Origin: a bacterium D16-56 | Lineage (GTDB): Bacteria > Bacillota > Clostridia > Lachnospirales > Lachnospiraceae | Reading direction: 5' to 3' | DNA length: 64,000 nucleotides | Assembly: GCA_003611875.1 (NCBI GenBank) | Contig: RAYY01000010.1 | Location: 1-64,000, forward strand | In this document: positions 34,185 to 43,191 of the stretch, piece after piece | Numbering within the stretch: position 1 is the first letter of the stretch | Layout: every line of letters begins with the position of its first letter | The notes under the pieces: generated by a model | The model's database searches: none | The model's input: the letters and a program-made list of their open reading frames with translations, nothing else | Told to the model about the DNA's origin: nothing | Made by a program: the position numbers and the translations under genes

Positions 34185-35501
34185 TTAGTTTTCTTCTGCA
34201 ATCTTTTCGTTCATAATCTTTGTGATGTTGGCGCAGGCAGTAGCCATATCCTCCTCACCGTTCCAGGGCTTTTTCAGCTCCTCAACCATGGGGTTCCACC
34301 AGGCCAGGGTAGACTTGGTAGCAGGACGGAACACTACGTCATCCATAGCATCCAGATAGGGCTGCAGATTGAACAAATCGGTGTTGTTGACCCATGCATC
34401 AGATACGCCCGCATAAGCAGACATGGTCACGCCCAGCTCTGCCTGTTTCTGCTGCATATCTTTGGAGGCAAACCACTCGATCAGCTTGTAAGCGCCTTCC
34501 GGATTCTTGGTGCCTGCAGAAGCAGACCAGCCAAGGCCGTTGTACAGGGAAATGCTTCTTCCGGTTTCCGGATCTTTGGGAAGTCTGGCTACGTCTGCGT
34601 GCTGGGCAATGTATTCATTGTCCTTGAATGCAGCTACCATCCAGGAACCCTGGCTGATCATGGCAACCTTGCCGGAACCGAATAATACATCCGTGCCGGT
34701 CTCAGACATGGTGGATGCCGGAGGCATGGTCTCTTTTACCAGCTTGTCAACAAATTCCATAGCGGCAACGGTCTTGGGATCGTCAAATCCGGACTTGCCT
34801 TCTGCGTTTAACACGCATCCGCCTAAGGTATACACGGTGTTCATCCAGGTATCCTGCTCATTGGACGGATTAGCGCAGAATCCAAACTGGCTGCCGTCTT
34901 CTTTGGTGAGCTGTTTGGCAATATCATAGAACTCATCCCAGGTCCAGCTTCCGTCCGGATAGGGGATACCGGCCTCGTCAAACATATCCTTGTTATACCA
35001 GATAGCAACCGTGTCCATGTCCTTGGGAAGTGCATAGATCTTGCCGTCATAGGTGTACATGTTCTTTAAATCCTCCGGGAACTTGTCCAGTTCCAGGGTT
35101 TCGCTGGCATTGACCTTGTCGGTGAGGTCCAGCAGAATACCGTTGGACATGTAGCGGACTGCCTCGTTGGAGTGCATCCAGAATACGTCAGGCATGTCAC
35201 CGCCGGAAGCGCCTGCCTCCAAAAGCGTCCAGTAGCTGTTCCACTCAATAACCTGAAGCTGGGTCTGGATCCCTGTGGAAGCAGTAAACTCATCCAGGAT
35301 TTTCTGAAGTCCGGGCTGCTGTCCGTTATCCCAGATGGCTACAGTCAGCTTGCCGCCGGCATCGCCCCCCCCATTGCCGCCGCCGGCGCTGTCTCCGCCT
35401 GCGTTTCCGCCGCCTCCTGCACTGCCGCCGCATCCGGCTAAAGTGGTTGCTGTCAGAGCCGCACAAAGGCCCATAGCTAGAAATCTGCTGCGTTTCTTCA
35501 T
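34185..35501 (-). CDS. Extracellular sugar-binding lipoprotein of the ABC importer
   Basis: The 438-residue protein has a lipoprotein signal peptide with the lipobox LAGC (acylated Cys24), then a very glycine-rich linker (about 25-50), then a family 1 solute-binding fold beginning KLTVAIWDNGQQPGLQKIL. It captures oligosaccharides outside the membrane and delivers them to the two permeases. The glycine linker is encoded by a GC-rich low-complexity stretch. The neighbouring GH36 enzymes point to raffinose-type alpha-galactosides. It is the first gene of a minus-strand operon that reads binding protein, two permeases, DUF624 protein, alpha-galactosidase. Confidence 0.93.
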   Translation of the reverse strand: MKKRSRFLAMGLCAALTATTLAGCGGSAGGGGNAGGDSAGGGNGGGDAGGKLTVAIWDNGQQPGLQKILDEFTASTGIQTQLQVIEWNSYWTLLEAGASGGDMPDVFWMHSNEAVRYMSNGILLDLTDKVNASETLELDKFPEDLKNMYTYDGKIYALPKDMDTVAIWYNKDMFDEAGIPYPDGSWTWDEFYDIAKQLTKEDGSQFGFCANPSNEQDTWMNTVYTLGGCVLNAEGKSGFDDPKTVAAMEFVDKLVKETMPPASTMSETGTDVLFGSGKVAMISQGSWMVAAFKDNEYIAQHADVARLPKDPETGRSISLYNGLGWSASAGTKNPEGAYKLIEWFASKDMQQKQAELGVTMSAYAGVSDAWVNNTDLFNLQPYLDAMDDVVFRPATKSTLAWWNPMVEELKKPWNGEEDMATACANITKIMNEKIAEEN

Positions 35502-35548
35502 GATAATTACCTCCCGTGTTCGTCATATTGACTTAATTTCTTGACTTA

Positions 35549-35577
35549 ATTATATGAAAAGATAACAATATTGTCTA
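35549..35577 (-). promoter_or_regulatory. Predicted promoter of the alpha-galactoside ABC operon
   Basis: On the minus strand TAGACA (35572-35577) and TATAAT (35549-35554) are 17 bases apart. Two direct copies of TTGACTTAATT (35528-35538 and 35541-35551, plus-strand reading) overlap the -10 region and the start site and may be operator half-sites. Confidence 0.62.
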
Positions 35578-35610
35578 TGGATAACTGACAATAAAAGTTA
35601 GAAATTTAAC

Positions 35611-35660
35611 ATGGAAAAATGAATAAGGATATGGAAAAATGAATTGGTTTGGTGTATAAT
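35611..35660 (+). promoter_or_regulatory. Candidate AraC operator repeats and araC promoter
   Basis: ATGGAAAAATGAAT occurs twice (35611-35624 and 35631-35644), exactly 20 bases apart. The second copy covers the likely -35 box (TGGAAA, 35632-35637) of the araC-type gene, whose TATAAT lies at 35655-35660 with 17-base spacing. The copies also lie 34-67 bases upstream of the -35 box of the divergent ABC operon. Tandem direct sites on one face of the helix are typical of AraC activators. Confidence 0.5.
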
Positions 35661-35744
35661 ATGATTAAATGTAAAAATGGTTTTCCAGTGTTAGCGCCAT
35701 AGATCATTGTTGAAAATTACTAAAAAACTGGAGGAATGAATTTT

Positions 35745-36653
35745 ATGAGAAATATCAAGTATACGGATTCTGCCCAATTTCGCTGTCTGGAGCATCTGCG
35801 CGGGACATATATGGACCTTTACCTGATTCACTGTGGATTGGAGCACTGCCTGCCTACCCATTCCATCGCACGGTCCATACGAGAAGAGTATATTATTCAT
35901 TTTGTTCTGGAAGGAAAGGGGTCCTACACGGCAAATGGAATTACATATTTTCTGACGGCAAACCAGATGTTTTTGATTCGTCCCGGGGAGGAGAACCGTT
36001 ATGGGGCTGACCCGGAGGATCCCTGGACCTATGCCTGGGTAGGCTTTGACGGCATCCGTGCAGAGGCAATTTTAAAAAACTGCGGTTTTTCCAAGCAGGC
36101 ATATGTGCTGCCCTTTAAAAATCGGGATCAGGTGGTAGAGCAGGTCAACGAGATTTTGAGTTCTGTCCAGCTCTCCTTTTCCAATGACCTGAAGCGCAAT
36201 TCTTCTTTGATGATGCTTTTAGCTTTGCTGGTAGAGAATTACAGCCATGATTATTTGAACCAGAAAAGCGGCTCGGGACGTTACGACTACAGCAGCAACG
36301 TCTATGTGGAGCAGGCCATTGATTATGTAAAGTGGAAGCACAGCTATGGGATCAATGTGTCAGATATAGCCGACTATGTAGGAATCAGCCGTACCTATCT
36401 GAATCATGTGTTTCAGAAGGAGCTGGGGCTGTCGGCCCAAAAGTTTCTGATGGATTTCAGGCTCCATAAGGCGGCTAATCTTTTGATTTCTACAGAGCTG
36501 CCGGTGACAGAGGTTTCTGCCGCGGTGGGATATGAAGATTCTCTCGCATTTTCCAAAGCATTTAAAAAGAAATTTGAATTAAGTCCTAAAAATTACAGGA
36601 GCCATAAAGAGACCATGGATCGTTTCACGGAGAAGCAGCCGCCGATTGCGTGA
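35745..36653 (+). CDS. AraC-family regulator, divergent to the galactoside operon
   Basis: The 302-residue protein has an N-terminal cupin-type sugar-sensing domain (about 20-150) and a C-terminal pair of helix-turn-helix motifs (about 190-290, ISDIADYVGISRTYLNHVFQKELG-type sequence, then TEVSAAVGYEDSLAFSKAFKKKF). ATG 35745 is preferred because GGAGG (35730-35734) is 10 bases upstream, while the ATG at 35736 is too close. It is divergent from the ABC-galactosidase operon and is most likely its galactoside-responsive activator. A paralogue follows directly. Confidence 0.88.
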   Translation: MRNIKYTDSAQFRCLEHLRGTYMDLYLIHCGLEHCLPTHSIARSIREEYIIHFVLEGKGSYTANGITYFLTANQMFLIRPGEENRYGADPEDPWTYAWVGFDGIRAEAILKNCGFSKQAYVLPFKNRDQVVEQVNEILSSVQLSFSNDLKRNSSLMMLLALLVENYSHDYLNQKSGSGRYDYSSNVYVEQAIDYVKWKHSYGINVSDIADYVGISRTYLNHVFQKELGLSAQKFLMDFRLHKAANLLISTELPVTEVSAAVGYEDSLAFSKAFKKKFELSPKNYRSHKETMDRFTEKQPPIA

Positions 36654-36726
36654 TGATGTATAGTGCAGAAATACGCCCTTTTGCAGCAGTTCCTTATGTG
36701 TGCATGGGCAGATATGGAGAATATTT

Positions 36727-37614
36727 ATGGAACAATCGATCGTGCTGCAGCTGACCAATCGTCAGATTCAGGATTTTTATCTATGCTTCTGCGGATATGA
36801 AAAATGTGACCCTTTGCATCGTTTTGGACCTGCAGTGCGTCCCAACTATGTGGTTCACTATGTCCTGGAGGGGGAGGGGGACTATGTAGTGGGGGACAGC
36901 CGCTATCATGTAAAAGCCGGGCAGGGCTTTCTCATTGAGCCTAATACCGTGACCTTTTATTACGCATGCCCGGACAATCCCTGGACCTATGTGTGGGTGG
37001 GCTTTTCGGGTCCTCGTGCGCCGGAATATCTGTATCGGATGGGCTTGAATCACAATCATCTGGTATTTAAAAGCAAGGACAGGGAGAGGATTCGAGGCCT
37101 GGTCATGGAGATGCTCAAGCACAATAAAAACAGTCTGCGAAATGAATTTTATCTTCACGGGCTGTTTTACGAATTTTTGTCCTGTGTGGCAGAGGAGGAA
37201 CAGCCAGAGCAGCAGTATGACCCGGATCATCACCAGGAGAATACCAACCGCTATCTGCGGGAAGCAGTGGCCTATATCCAGCAGCATTTTTCAGAGGGGC
37301 TTCAGGTGGCGGATATTGCCAGCCAGGTGGCGGTGAGCCGGGTGTATTTATATCAGATTTTTAATGAGACTCTGGGGGTGTCACCAAAGGAATACCTGAC
37401 CAATTTCTGCATTACCCGGGCCACAGAGCTGCTTACCCTGAGCCAACAGCCGGTGGAGGAGGTGGCAGAAAGCTGCGGTTTTAAAAATCCGGCGGCGTTT
37501 TCGGCTATTTTTAAGAAAAGGATGGGAATGACGCCGACGAAATATCGAAGTTCGGTTACAACAGCTTATCGGGAACGGCTGCAGAAGGAGCTTCAGAGCC
37601 TGTGCAGCGGATGA
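36727..37614 (+). CDS. AraC-family regulator, second of the tandem pair
   Basis: The 295-residue protein matches the preceding AraC protein in layout: N-terminal sensing domain (about 20-145, with VRPNYVVHYVLEGEGDYVVG) and C-terminal double helix-turn-helix (about 180-285, QVADIASQVAVSRVYLYQIF and FKNPAAFSAIFKKRMGMTP). Both share the DNPWTYVWVGF/DPWTYAWVGF segment, so they are duplicates that have diverged. ATG 36727 follows GGAG by 7 bases. It lies between the first regulator and the second alpha-galactosidase gene and may serve that gene. Confidence 0.87.
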   Translation: MEQSIVLQLTNRQIQDFYLCFCGYEKCDPLHRFGPAVRPNYVVHYVLEGEGDYVVGDSRYHVKAGQGFLIEPNTVTFYYACPDNPWTYVWVGFSGPRAPEYLYRMGLNHNHLVFKSKDRERIRGLVMEMLKHNKNSLRNEFYLHGLFYEFLSCVAEEEQPEQQYDPDHHQENTNRYLREAVAYIQQHFSEGLQVADIASQVAVSRVYLYQIFNETLGVSPKEYLTNFCITRATELLTLSQQPVEEVAESCGFKNPAAFSAIFKKRMGMTPTKYRSSVTTAYRERLQKELQSLCSG

Positions 37615-37722
37615 TGAGAAAACCTTTCCTAGGAATGATCTTGGATGGATGTACGGATATGGGTCAGGTAATGGAAAAGGAAGAGGAACGGATCAGAAAG
37701 GCAGCCGGGAAAAGAGATAAAG

Positions 37723-37772
37723 AAAAGACTTGCCCTGCTTTAACAGCTTGAGAAGCAGGGCAAGTCTTTTTT
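37723..37772. terminator. Bidirectional terminator between araC-type and galactosidase genes
   Basis: An 18-bp perfect stem (37723-37740 with 37753-37770) is flanked by A and T runs. It can end both the regulator transcript and the convergent galactosidase transcript. Confidence 0.88.
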
Positions 37773-37789
37773 GCTTTATTTTACAGAGA

Positions 37790-40030
37790 TTATTGGTTGT
37801 CACTGGTCAGAACATAAAGCTTGGACCAAAAGTCAGAACACACCTCAAAGCCTTCCTCCGGCTGGCCGCTTTGGGGCTGGCCGGCAGAGGAGTCGGTGGT
37901 GATCAGACCTAGGTTCATCAGCTCATCGCCGCCATGGCAGGTGCCGGTCTGGTCTACATGATAGACCCTTTCCGGGTCCAAGCCCTTTAAGCGGAGCCGG
38001 CGGTACTCGCAGTTCACGTCATTGAGAATCTTGTAATAGCCTACAATAGCAGTCCGCTGATCCTCAGACACCACCATCCAGGCAGCGATATTGTGTTCAA
38101 AGGGGCTCTGCAGCCGGTAGAAGGTGCCGAACTGGATCACAGAGCGGTAGCGCTTCATGAAACGGATCTGCTCCTGGATAAGCTCCCGCTCCTTATGGGT
38201 CAGCTTCTGAAGATCCAGCTCATAGCCAAAGGCTCCGAAGAAGGCCACATTGCCCCGGGTGGACAGGGGAGTGATGCGGTTAAGCTGGTGGTTCGGCACA
38301 GCGGATACATGGGCGCCCATGCTGACCACCGGGTAGCCGAAGCTGGTGCCGTACTGGATCTTGATCCGCTCTGCTGCATCGGAATCATCGCTGGTCCAGC
38401 ACTGGGGAGCGTAGTAGAGCATTCCTGCATCGAACCGGGCGCCGCCGGAGGCGCAGGACTCAAACAGGATGTGGGGGAAGTTCTTGGTCAGCCGCTCATA
38501 CAGGGAGTACAGTCCCAGCACATAGCGGTGGAATACCTCACCCTGCCGCTCAGGTGCCAGAGCCAGGGAGTAACATTCCGTAATGGAACGGTTCATGTCC
38601 CATTTAATATAGGAGACCTTGGACTCAGACAGGATTTTGGCAATCATCTCATAGATGTGATCCACCACCTCTGCCCGGGAAAAGTCCAGCACATACTGGT
38701 GTCTGCCGTGGGAAAGGGAGCGTCCGGGGGTCTGAATCAGCCAGTCCGGGTGAGCGCGGTAGAGATCACTGTCCATGTTGGCCATCTCCAGCTCCACCCA
38801 AAGACCGAATTTCATGCCCAGGGCTTCGATCTTTTCCGACAAGCCTTTGATGCCGTTGGGCAGGCGCTCTGTGTTGGCATACCAGTCTCCCAGCCCCGCA
38901 TAGTCGTCGTTGCGGGCGCCGAACCAGCCGTCATCCAGAACAAACAGCTCCACGCCGTCTGCCTTGGCGGCCCGAGCGATTTCCACCAGCTTGTCCTCAT
39001 CAAAATCAAAGTAGGTGGCTTCCCAGTTGTTAAGGAGAATCGGGCGGACCTTGTCTCTCCATTCTCCTCTGGCCAGGCGGCTGCGGTACAGGCGGTGGAG
39101 GGTCTGGCTCATGCCGTTTAATCCGTTTTGGGAGTACACGGTCACGGCCTCCGGAGTCTGGAATTTCTCACCGGGCCCTAAGTGCCAGGTAAAGCCAAAG
39201 GGATTGATCCCCAGCATCACCCGGGTCACATGGTAGGTGTCCACCTCTGCCTGAGCTAAGAAGTTGCCGCTGTATACCAGGGAAAAGCCCATCACCTCCC
39301 CCTGAAATTCGTCTGCAGTGGGGCGCTTCAGCACGATAAAGGGATTATGGGTGTTGCTGGAGTGTCCCCGGGTGCTGCTGACAGCCTGGATGCCCTGCTC
39401 TAAACGGCGGATCTTTACCTGGCGCTCTCTGGACCAGGCGCCGGAGAACTGGATCCAGTCATAATCGCAGTCCGGCAGATCCAGGCTGAGGCTCATGGCT
39501 CTGGTGATCTCAAAGGAATCCTCTGTGGGATTCTCAAATCGGGCGCTTCTGGCGATGGCTCCCTCATTGTTGAAAATGGTGTAGAGAAGGATCAGCCGCA
39601 GGCCCAGCAAATCGTCCTTTAAGGTAATCTCCAGGGTGTCGGCTTCTTCATCTGCCTCGGTGTAGGTGGCAGGCAGCCCCTCCAGCGCCGGCTTGCCGGA
39701 ATAGATGCGGTGGGACTGGTAGGTAAAGTTGGTGATACGGCTGCCGTTGTCCTGAAGGATCTCCATGGCGGGAAGCTTAAAGTCTGTGGTGCCGTAGACC
39801 GGGTATTCCTGTTTGATGTGCTCTAAGGAGAAGGAATAGCCCTCGGACTGATAGGATGCCATGGGGCGGTAACAGGTCTCAAGCAAATGGTCAAAATCCG
39901 GCCGGTCGCTGATTCTGGCTCCAAAGTAAAGCTGGCCTAAGTGGCCGTTGTCCAGGATTTTTATAATATAGCTGATGGTTTCATTGTAAAGGTGGAACTC
40001 CCTTGCAGCTTCATGAAAAAGAATTGCCAT
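37790..40030 (-). CDS. Alpha-galactosidase, glycoside hydrolase family 36 (second copy)
   Basis: The 746-residue cytosolic enzyme has the full GH36 layout. The nucleophile Asp478 in KWDMN and the acid/base Asp548 in TSDDSDAAER fall at the same positions as in the Geobacillus AgaA enzyme. The substrate-site motif, usually WFEPEM or WVEPEM, reads WVELEM (411-416), a Pro-to-Leu change not present in the first galactosidase at 29277. GGAGG precedes the start by about 9 bases. It is a single-gene unit with a TATAAT-like -10 box at 40184-40189 and a poor -35 box, so it may need an activator. Confidence 0.95.
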   Translation of the reverse strand: MAILFHEAAREFHLYNETISYIIKILDNGHLGQLYFGARISDRPDFDHLLETCYRPMASYQSEGYSFSLEHIKQEYPVYGTTDFKLPAMEILQDNGSRITNFTYQSHRIYSGKPALEGLPATYTEADEEADTLEITLKDDLLGLRLILLYTIFNNEGAIARSARFENPTEDSFEITRAMSLSLDLPDCDYDWIQFSGAWSRERQVKIRRLEQGIQAVSSTRGHSSNTHNPFIVLKRPTADEFQGEVMGFSLVYSGNFLAQAEVDTYHVTRVMLGINPFGFTWHLGPGEKFQTPEAVTVYSQNGLNGMSQTLHRLYRSRLARGEWRDKVRPILLNNWEATYFDFDEDKLVEIARAAKADGVELFVLDDGWFGARNDDYAGLGDWYANTERLPNGIKGLSEKIEALGMKFGLWVELEMANMDSDLYRAHPDWLIQTPGRSLSHGRHQYVLDFSRAEVVDHIYEMIAKILSESKVSYIKWDMNRSITECYSLALAPERQGEVFHRYVLGLYSLYERLTKNFPHILFESCASGGARFDAGMLYYAPQCWTSDDSDAAERIKIQYGTSFGYPVVSMGAHVSAVPNHQLNRITPLSTRGNVAFFGAFGYELDLQKLTHKERELIQEQIRFMKRYRSVIQFGTFYRLQSPFEHNIAAWMVVSEDQRTAIVGYYKILNDVNCEYRRLRLKGLDPERVYHVDQTGTCHGGDELMNLGLITTDSSAGQPQSGQPEEGFEVCSDFWSKLYVLTSDNQ

Positions 40031-40252
40031 GTGATATACCTCCGTTTTTGTCAGATTGCACTCTGGCGGTGATGCCTTGGACAGCCCTGTGTGTCTGGCG
40101 GCTGCCTTTTAGAGTGCTGCTTTGTGTCATTTCGTGTGAAGTGCCTGCCAGTGTTGTCTGCGTCATTGTTTTTGTGTAGTTTTATTATAGCGAAAGGAGG
40201 ACTTTTGAAAAGATGGTTATGTATGGGAAAGTATCAAAAATGTTAACCAGGT

Positions 40253-40281
40253 GCATCCGCCCTGATTGTCCGGGCGGATGC
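40253..40281. other. Isolated stem-loop in the galactosidase-aminotransferase gap
   Basis: GCATCCGCCC (40253-40262) pairs perfectly with GGGCGGATGC (40272-40281) around a 9-base loop; there is no T run. The 660-base gap 40031-40690 contains this stem-loop, the galactosidase promoter region and the palindromic element at 40441-40598, and no gene. Confidence 0.55.
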
Positions 40282-40440
40282 ATCGGATGAAAGCCTGTGA
40301 CGGATGTTTTTAGAAGCGTGAGGGTGAATTAGCCGATATGTTTTGTCTGGATGAGCATTAAGAATCATTCTATCACATGCTGCAGGAAAAAGCATTTGTA
40401 TTTTCTCTTTACAAACGAAAATGGAAATCGTATACTGAAG

Positions 40441-40598
40441 TGGAGCCGAAGCCTGTTTTTTATAAATGCTTGCCTTTTTCTCCGACAGCACAGGACAAAA
40501 ATCAGTTATTTAGTCCACGATTCGCCTGATTTTTTCCTGCGCTCTCGGAGAAAAATCAGGCGCAATTTGCGCATATTATTTTGAGGCAGCTCCTAACA
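40441..40598. repeat. Palindromic intergenic element, copy B (related to 7158-7322)
   Basis: The right end (TATTATTTTGAGGCAGCTCC near 40574-40593) matches the right end of copy A, and the central ACAGGACAAAAATCAG and TCGGAGAAAA segments are shared. The arms 40475-40510 and 40525-40565 pair with each other, giving a long stem. The left outer arm is degenerate. As with copy A, the following gene on the plus strand belongs to amino-acid metabolism. Confidence 0.65.
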
Positions 40599-40690
40599 GA
40601 GTACAATGTGCTGTAAAGCCTGTACCGTATGAAGGAAAAATGAATAAAATAATGCTGGGTATACCAGCAAGAGGGGAGAAAGAATTTACT

Positions 40691-41563
40691 ATGGAACGAA
40701 TGAAAAATCTGGCTTATTACAATGGGAGGATCACGCCGATTGAAGATATGATGATACCGGCCAATGACCGGGGCTTTTATTTCGGCGACGGTATTTATGA
40801 GGTGGCCATGGTATATAACCACAAAATCTTTGCTCTGGAGGATCATCTGGAAAGAATGGCCAGCAGCGCGGCCCTGGTAAGGATTGAGCTTCCGGCGGCA
40901 AAGGAGGAAATCGGCCGGCTTCTGTCAGAGCTGGCAGAGAGGGTAGAGAGCCCTCATCAGTTTTTGTACTGGCAGATCACCCGGGGAACCTCTCCCAGGA
41001 ACCATCTCTTTCCGGATACAAAGGCAGTTGCCAGCAATCTCTATGTATACAGCAAGCCCTGGAAGGGGGTGGAGATGTCGGATGAGTACCGTCTGATCAG
41101 TGTGGAGGATACCCGTTTCCTTCATTGCAACATCAAGACCCTGAACCTGCTTCCCAATGTGATGGCGGCTCAGAAGGCCAAGGAGGCCGGGTGCAGTGAG
41201 GCGGTGTTTGTCCGGGACGGATATGTGACGGAAGGCTCCCATTCGAATATTTCCCTGATTAAGGACGGGGTGTTTGTTACCCATCCTCTGGACAATCTGA
41301 TTCTTCCGGGGACGGAGCGGAAGCATATGCTGGCGTATTGTGAGGAATTGGGGATTTTGGTGGAGGAGCGGGCGTTTACCCTCAAGGAGATGGCAGAGGC
41401 GGACGAGATCATTGTTTCCAGTACCAGCCATCCTAGTATGCGGGCCATGGAGCTGGACGGAAAGGCTGTGGGGATGAAGAACCCGGAGATTGTGGAGAAG
41501 CTGAGAGAGAGGTATCGGGAGGAGATCTGCAAGGATTGCGGTAAGGAGCCGGAAGTCTGCTGA
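40691..41563 (+). CDS. D-amino acid aminotransferase (class IV PLP aminotransferase)
   Basis: Class IV aminotransferases use pyridoxal phosphate; the D-alanine aminotransferases make D-glutamate and D-alanine for peptidoglycan. The 290-residue protein has the Schiff-base Lys149 in NIKTLNLLPN, the FGDGIYEV segment with Tyr30 before it, and the R-N-H motif (Arg103, His105) in ITRGTSPRNHLFP. That motif is typical of the D-amino acid enzymes and contrasts with branched-chain ones. ATG 40691 gives the usual length, with GGGGAG 12 bases upstream; ATG 40640 would add 17 residues and has AAGGA. The C terminus has an extra CKDCGKEPEVC tail. Confidence 0.85.
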   Translation: MERMKNLAYYNGRITPIEDMMIPANDRGFYFGDGIYEVAMVYNHKIFALEDHLERMASSAALVRIELPAAKEEIGRLLSELAERVESPHQFLYWQITRGTSPRNHLFPDTKAVASNLYVYSKPWKGVEMSDEYRLISVEDTRFLHCNIKTLNLLPNVMAAQKAKEAGCSEAVFVRDGYVTEGSHSNISLIKDGVFVTHPLDNLILPGTERKHMLAYCEELGILVEERAFTLKEMAEADEIIVSSTSHPSMRAMELDGKAVGMKNPEIVEKLRERYREEICKDCGKEPEVC

Positions 41564-41592
41564 CTGTAAGCGGGAGGATCTGGGAGGTAAAA

Positions 41593-43158
41593 ATGAAGAA
41601 AATAATTGTGTTGTTTGGTTTTTTGGGTCTGATGCTTTGCCTGTCCGGCTGTTCTGCCATAGGAGGAAAGTCCCCTTATCCGGAGGTGGAGCAGTATCTG
41701 AAAAGTCGGTACGGAGGCAAATTTCAGATCGAAGAGGCGCCGGGGGAGGGGACGGAGGTCTCGTATCAAGTGGTGCAAAAGGATGGGGAGAAGCTGGAGT
41801 TTTTGGTGTATCCGGTAGGGGAGGAGTACACCAATAAGGGCTTTGATGATACGCTGCCAGTGGCTTTTGTGATGAAAAAGGCCAGGGAGGCTGGTTTAGC
41901 GTTGGAGCCTGGGGAAGGAGAGAAGGAGCTGATCGTTACCGTGGGCAGCTATGGGGAGATCGGGGAGCTGGCAGAGAAGCTGGCAGATATGGCAGATGCC
42001 TACCAGGAGGCCGGGCTGCCGGCTCAATTTACCAGGGGCACCGTGGGAGATGGATGGAACAGTGCCAATGTCCGGGTGCATATCCGGGATTTTGAGCCAG
42101 AGGGCTATGAGCCGGGGGTGATCCGGATTCCGGACAGTGTTACCGGGTTTCATGAGAGGGAGGAGATGCAGGAGTATCTGGAAACCAATTACCTGACTTT
42201 TCTGGAACGGTATTATCTGGGAGAGATCCCGGCGGATGTGCCTGAGGAGGCATTACAGGAGCTGCGGGGAGAGACCAGAGGGATCACCCTCATCTCCGGA
42301 GACGAGACCAGAGAATATCCGGAGCTGGAATCGAATGAGCTTTTTTTTGCCCAGGTATATCGTCTGGCTCAGAAGGAGGGCTGGGAGCCAGAGGCAGACG
42401 GGAATGTCTTTACCATTGCCAGGGGCGAGGATAAGTACCGGTTTGAGCTGGTGTTTGAGGAGAAGGAGGACAAAGGAGACCGGGCGAAATACAAGTATTC
42501 GGGAAGCTGGCAGCCCCTGGGCCATGCTTCTGACCGGGAGCCGGTGGTCTACTGGTCAAAGGAGGGTGAGGAGGACAGAACACCTGCCAGATCGGATTTT
42601 TCCGGAGAGAAGGCCAGTATTTCGGCAGATATCCTGGAGCAGATTGCAGGTGTGGAGATTGAAGCCGGCCTGAAGCTGCAGAAGGCGCAGGAGCGAGTCC
42701 AGGAGATTCAGGAGGAAGCGGACGGGTATCTTCTTCGCTCGGATGTGAAGCCAATGGGGGAAACGGTAGAGATTGCAGGCTGGCGGATCACGTTAAATCA
42801 GGTGGAGGAAAAGAAGCGGCTGGAAACCAGCAACATGTATTTTGAGGCGGATGAGGATAAGATTTTTGCCCGTATGGATATGGATGTGGAGAATCTGAGG
42901 ACAGAGAAGGCGCGTTTTCTCGAGACGATTGTGACCAAGGAGGATCTGCTGATTCATCTGGTAAGCTCAGGCGGGCATCGTTATATACCGGTCGATCTGA
43001 TTGGGATGGCGGATTTGTCAAGTGTTTCGTTGGAGCCAGGTGAGGTGAGGAACGGAGGGCTGATTTTCCATATCGGAGAGAATATTCTTGAGGAGGACGA
43101 GCATGTTTTCCTGGTCTTTAAGGCAGGAGACGAGAGCCGGGTCTTTCGGATTAAGTAA
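41593..43158 (+). CDS. Putative lipoprotein of unknown function
   Basis: The 521-residue protein has a lipoprotein signal peptide with lipobox LSGC (Cys20), so it should be anchored outside the membrane. It is very acidic and rich in glutamate. The C-terminal part (about 395-520, from WRITLNQVEEKK to the end) has the look of a DUF4352-type beta-sandwich domain, common in Firmicute lipoproteins; the middle is not recognised. It begins 30 bases after the aminotransferase with GGGAGGT and is probably cotranscribed. No function can be assigned. Confidence 0.75.
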   Translation: MKKIIVLFGFLGLMLCLSGCSAIGGKSPYPEVEQYLKSRYGGKFQIEEAPGEGTEVSYQVVQKDGEKLEFLVYPVGEEYTNKGFDDTLPVAFVMKKAREAGLALEPGEGEKELIVTVGSYGEIGELAEKLADMADAYQEAGLPAQFTRGTVGDGWNSANVRVHIRDFEPEGYEPGVIRIPDSVTGFHEREEMQEYLETNYLTFLERYYLGEIPADVPEEALQELRGETRGITLISGDETREYPELESNELFFAQVYRLAQKEGWEPEADGNVFTIARGEDKYRFELVFEEKEDKGDRAKYKYSGSWQPLGHASDREPVVYWSKEGEEDRTPARSDFSGEKASISADILEQIAGVEIEAGLKLQKAQERVQEIQEEADGYLLRSDVKPMGETVEIAGWRITLNQVEEKKRLETSNMYFEADEDKIFARMDMDVENLRTEKARFLETIVTKEDLLIHLVSSGGHRYIPVDLIGMADLSSVSLEPGEVRNGGLIFHIGENILEEDEHVFLVFKAGDESRVFRIK

Positions 43159-43191
43159 GGGATGGCACTGAATGCTCTGAGAGGCTTCCCA

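Noticed and set aside
38093-39121. A 342-codon frame opposite the second alpha-galactosidase
   Set aside because: It is an antisense shadow of a GC-rich, well-conserved GH36 gene with intact catalytic residues and has no start signal.
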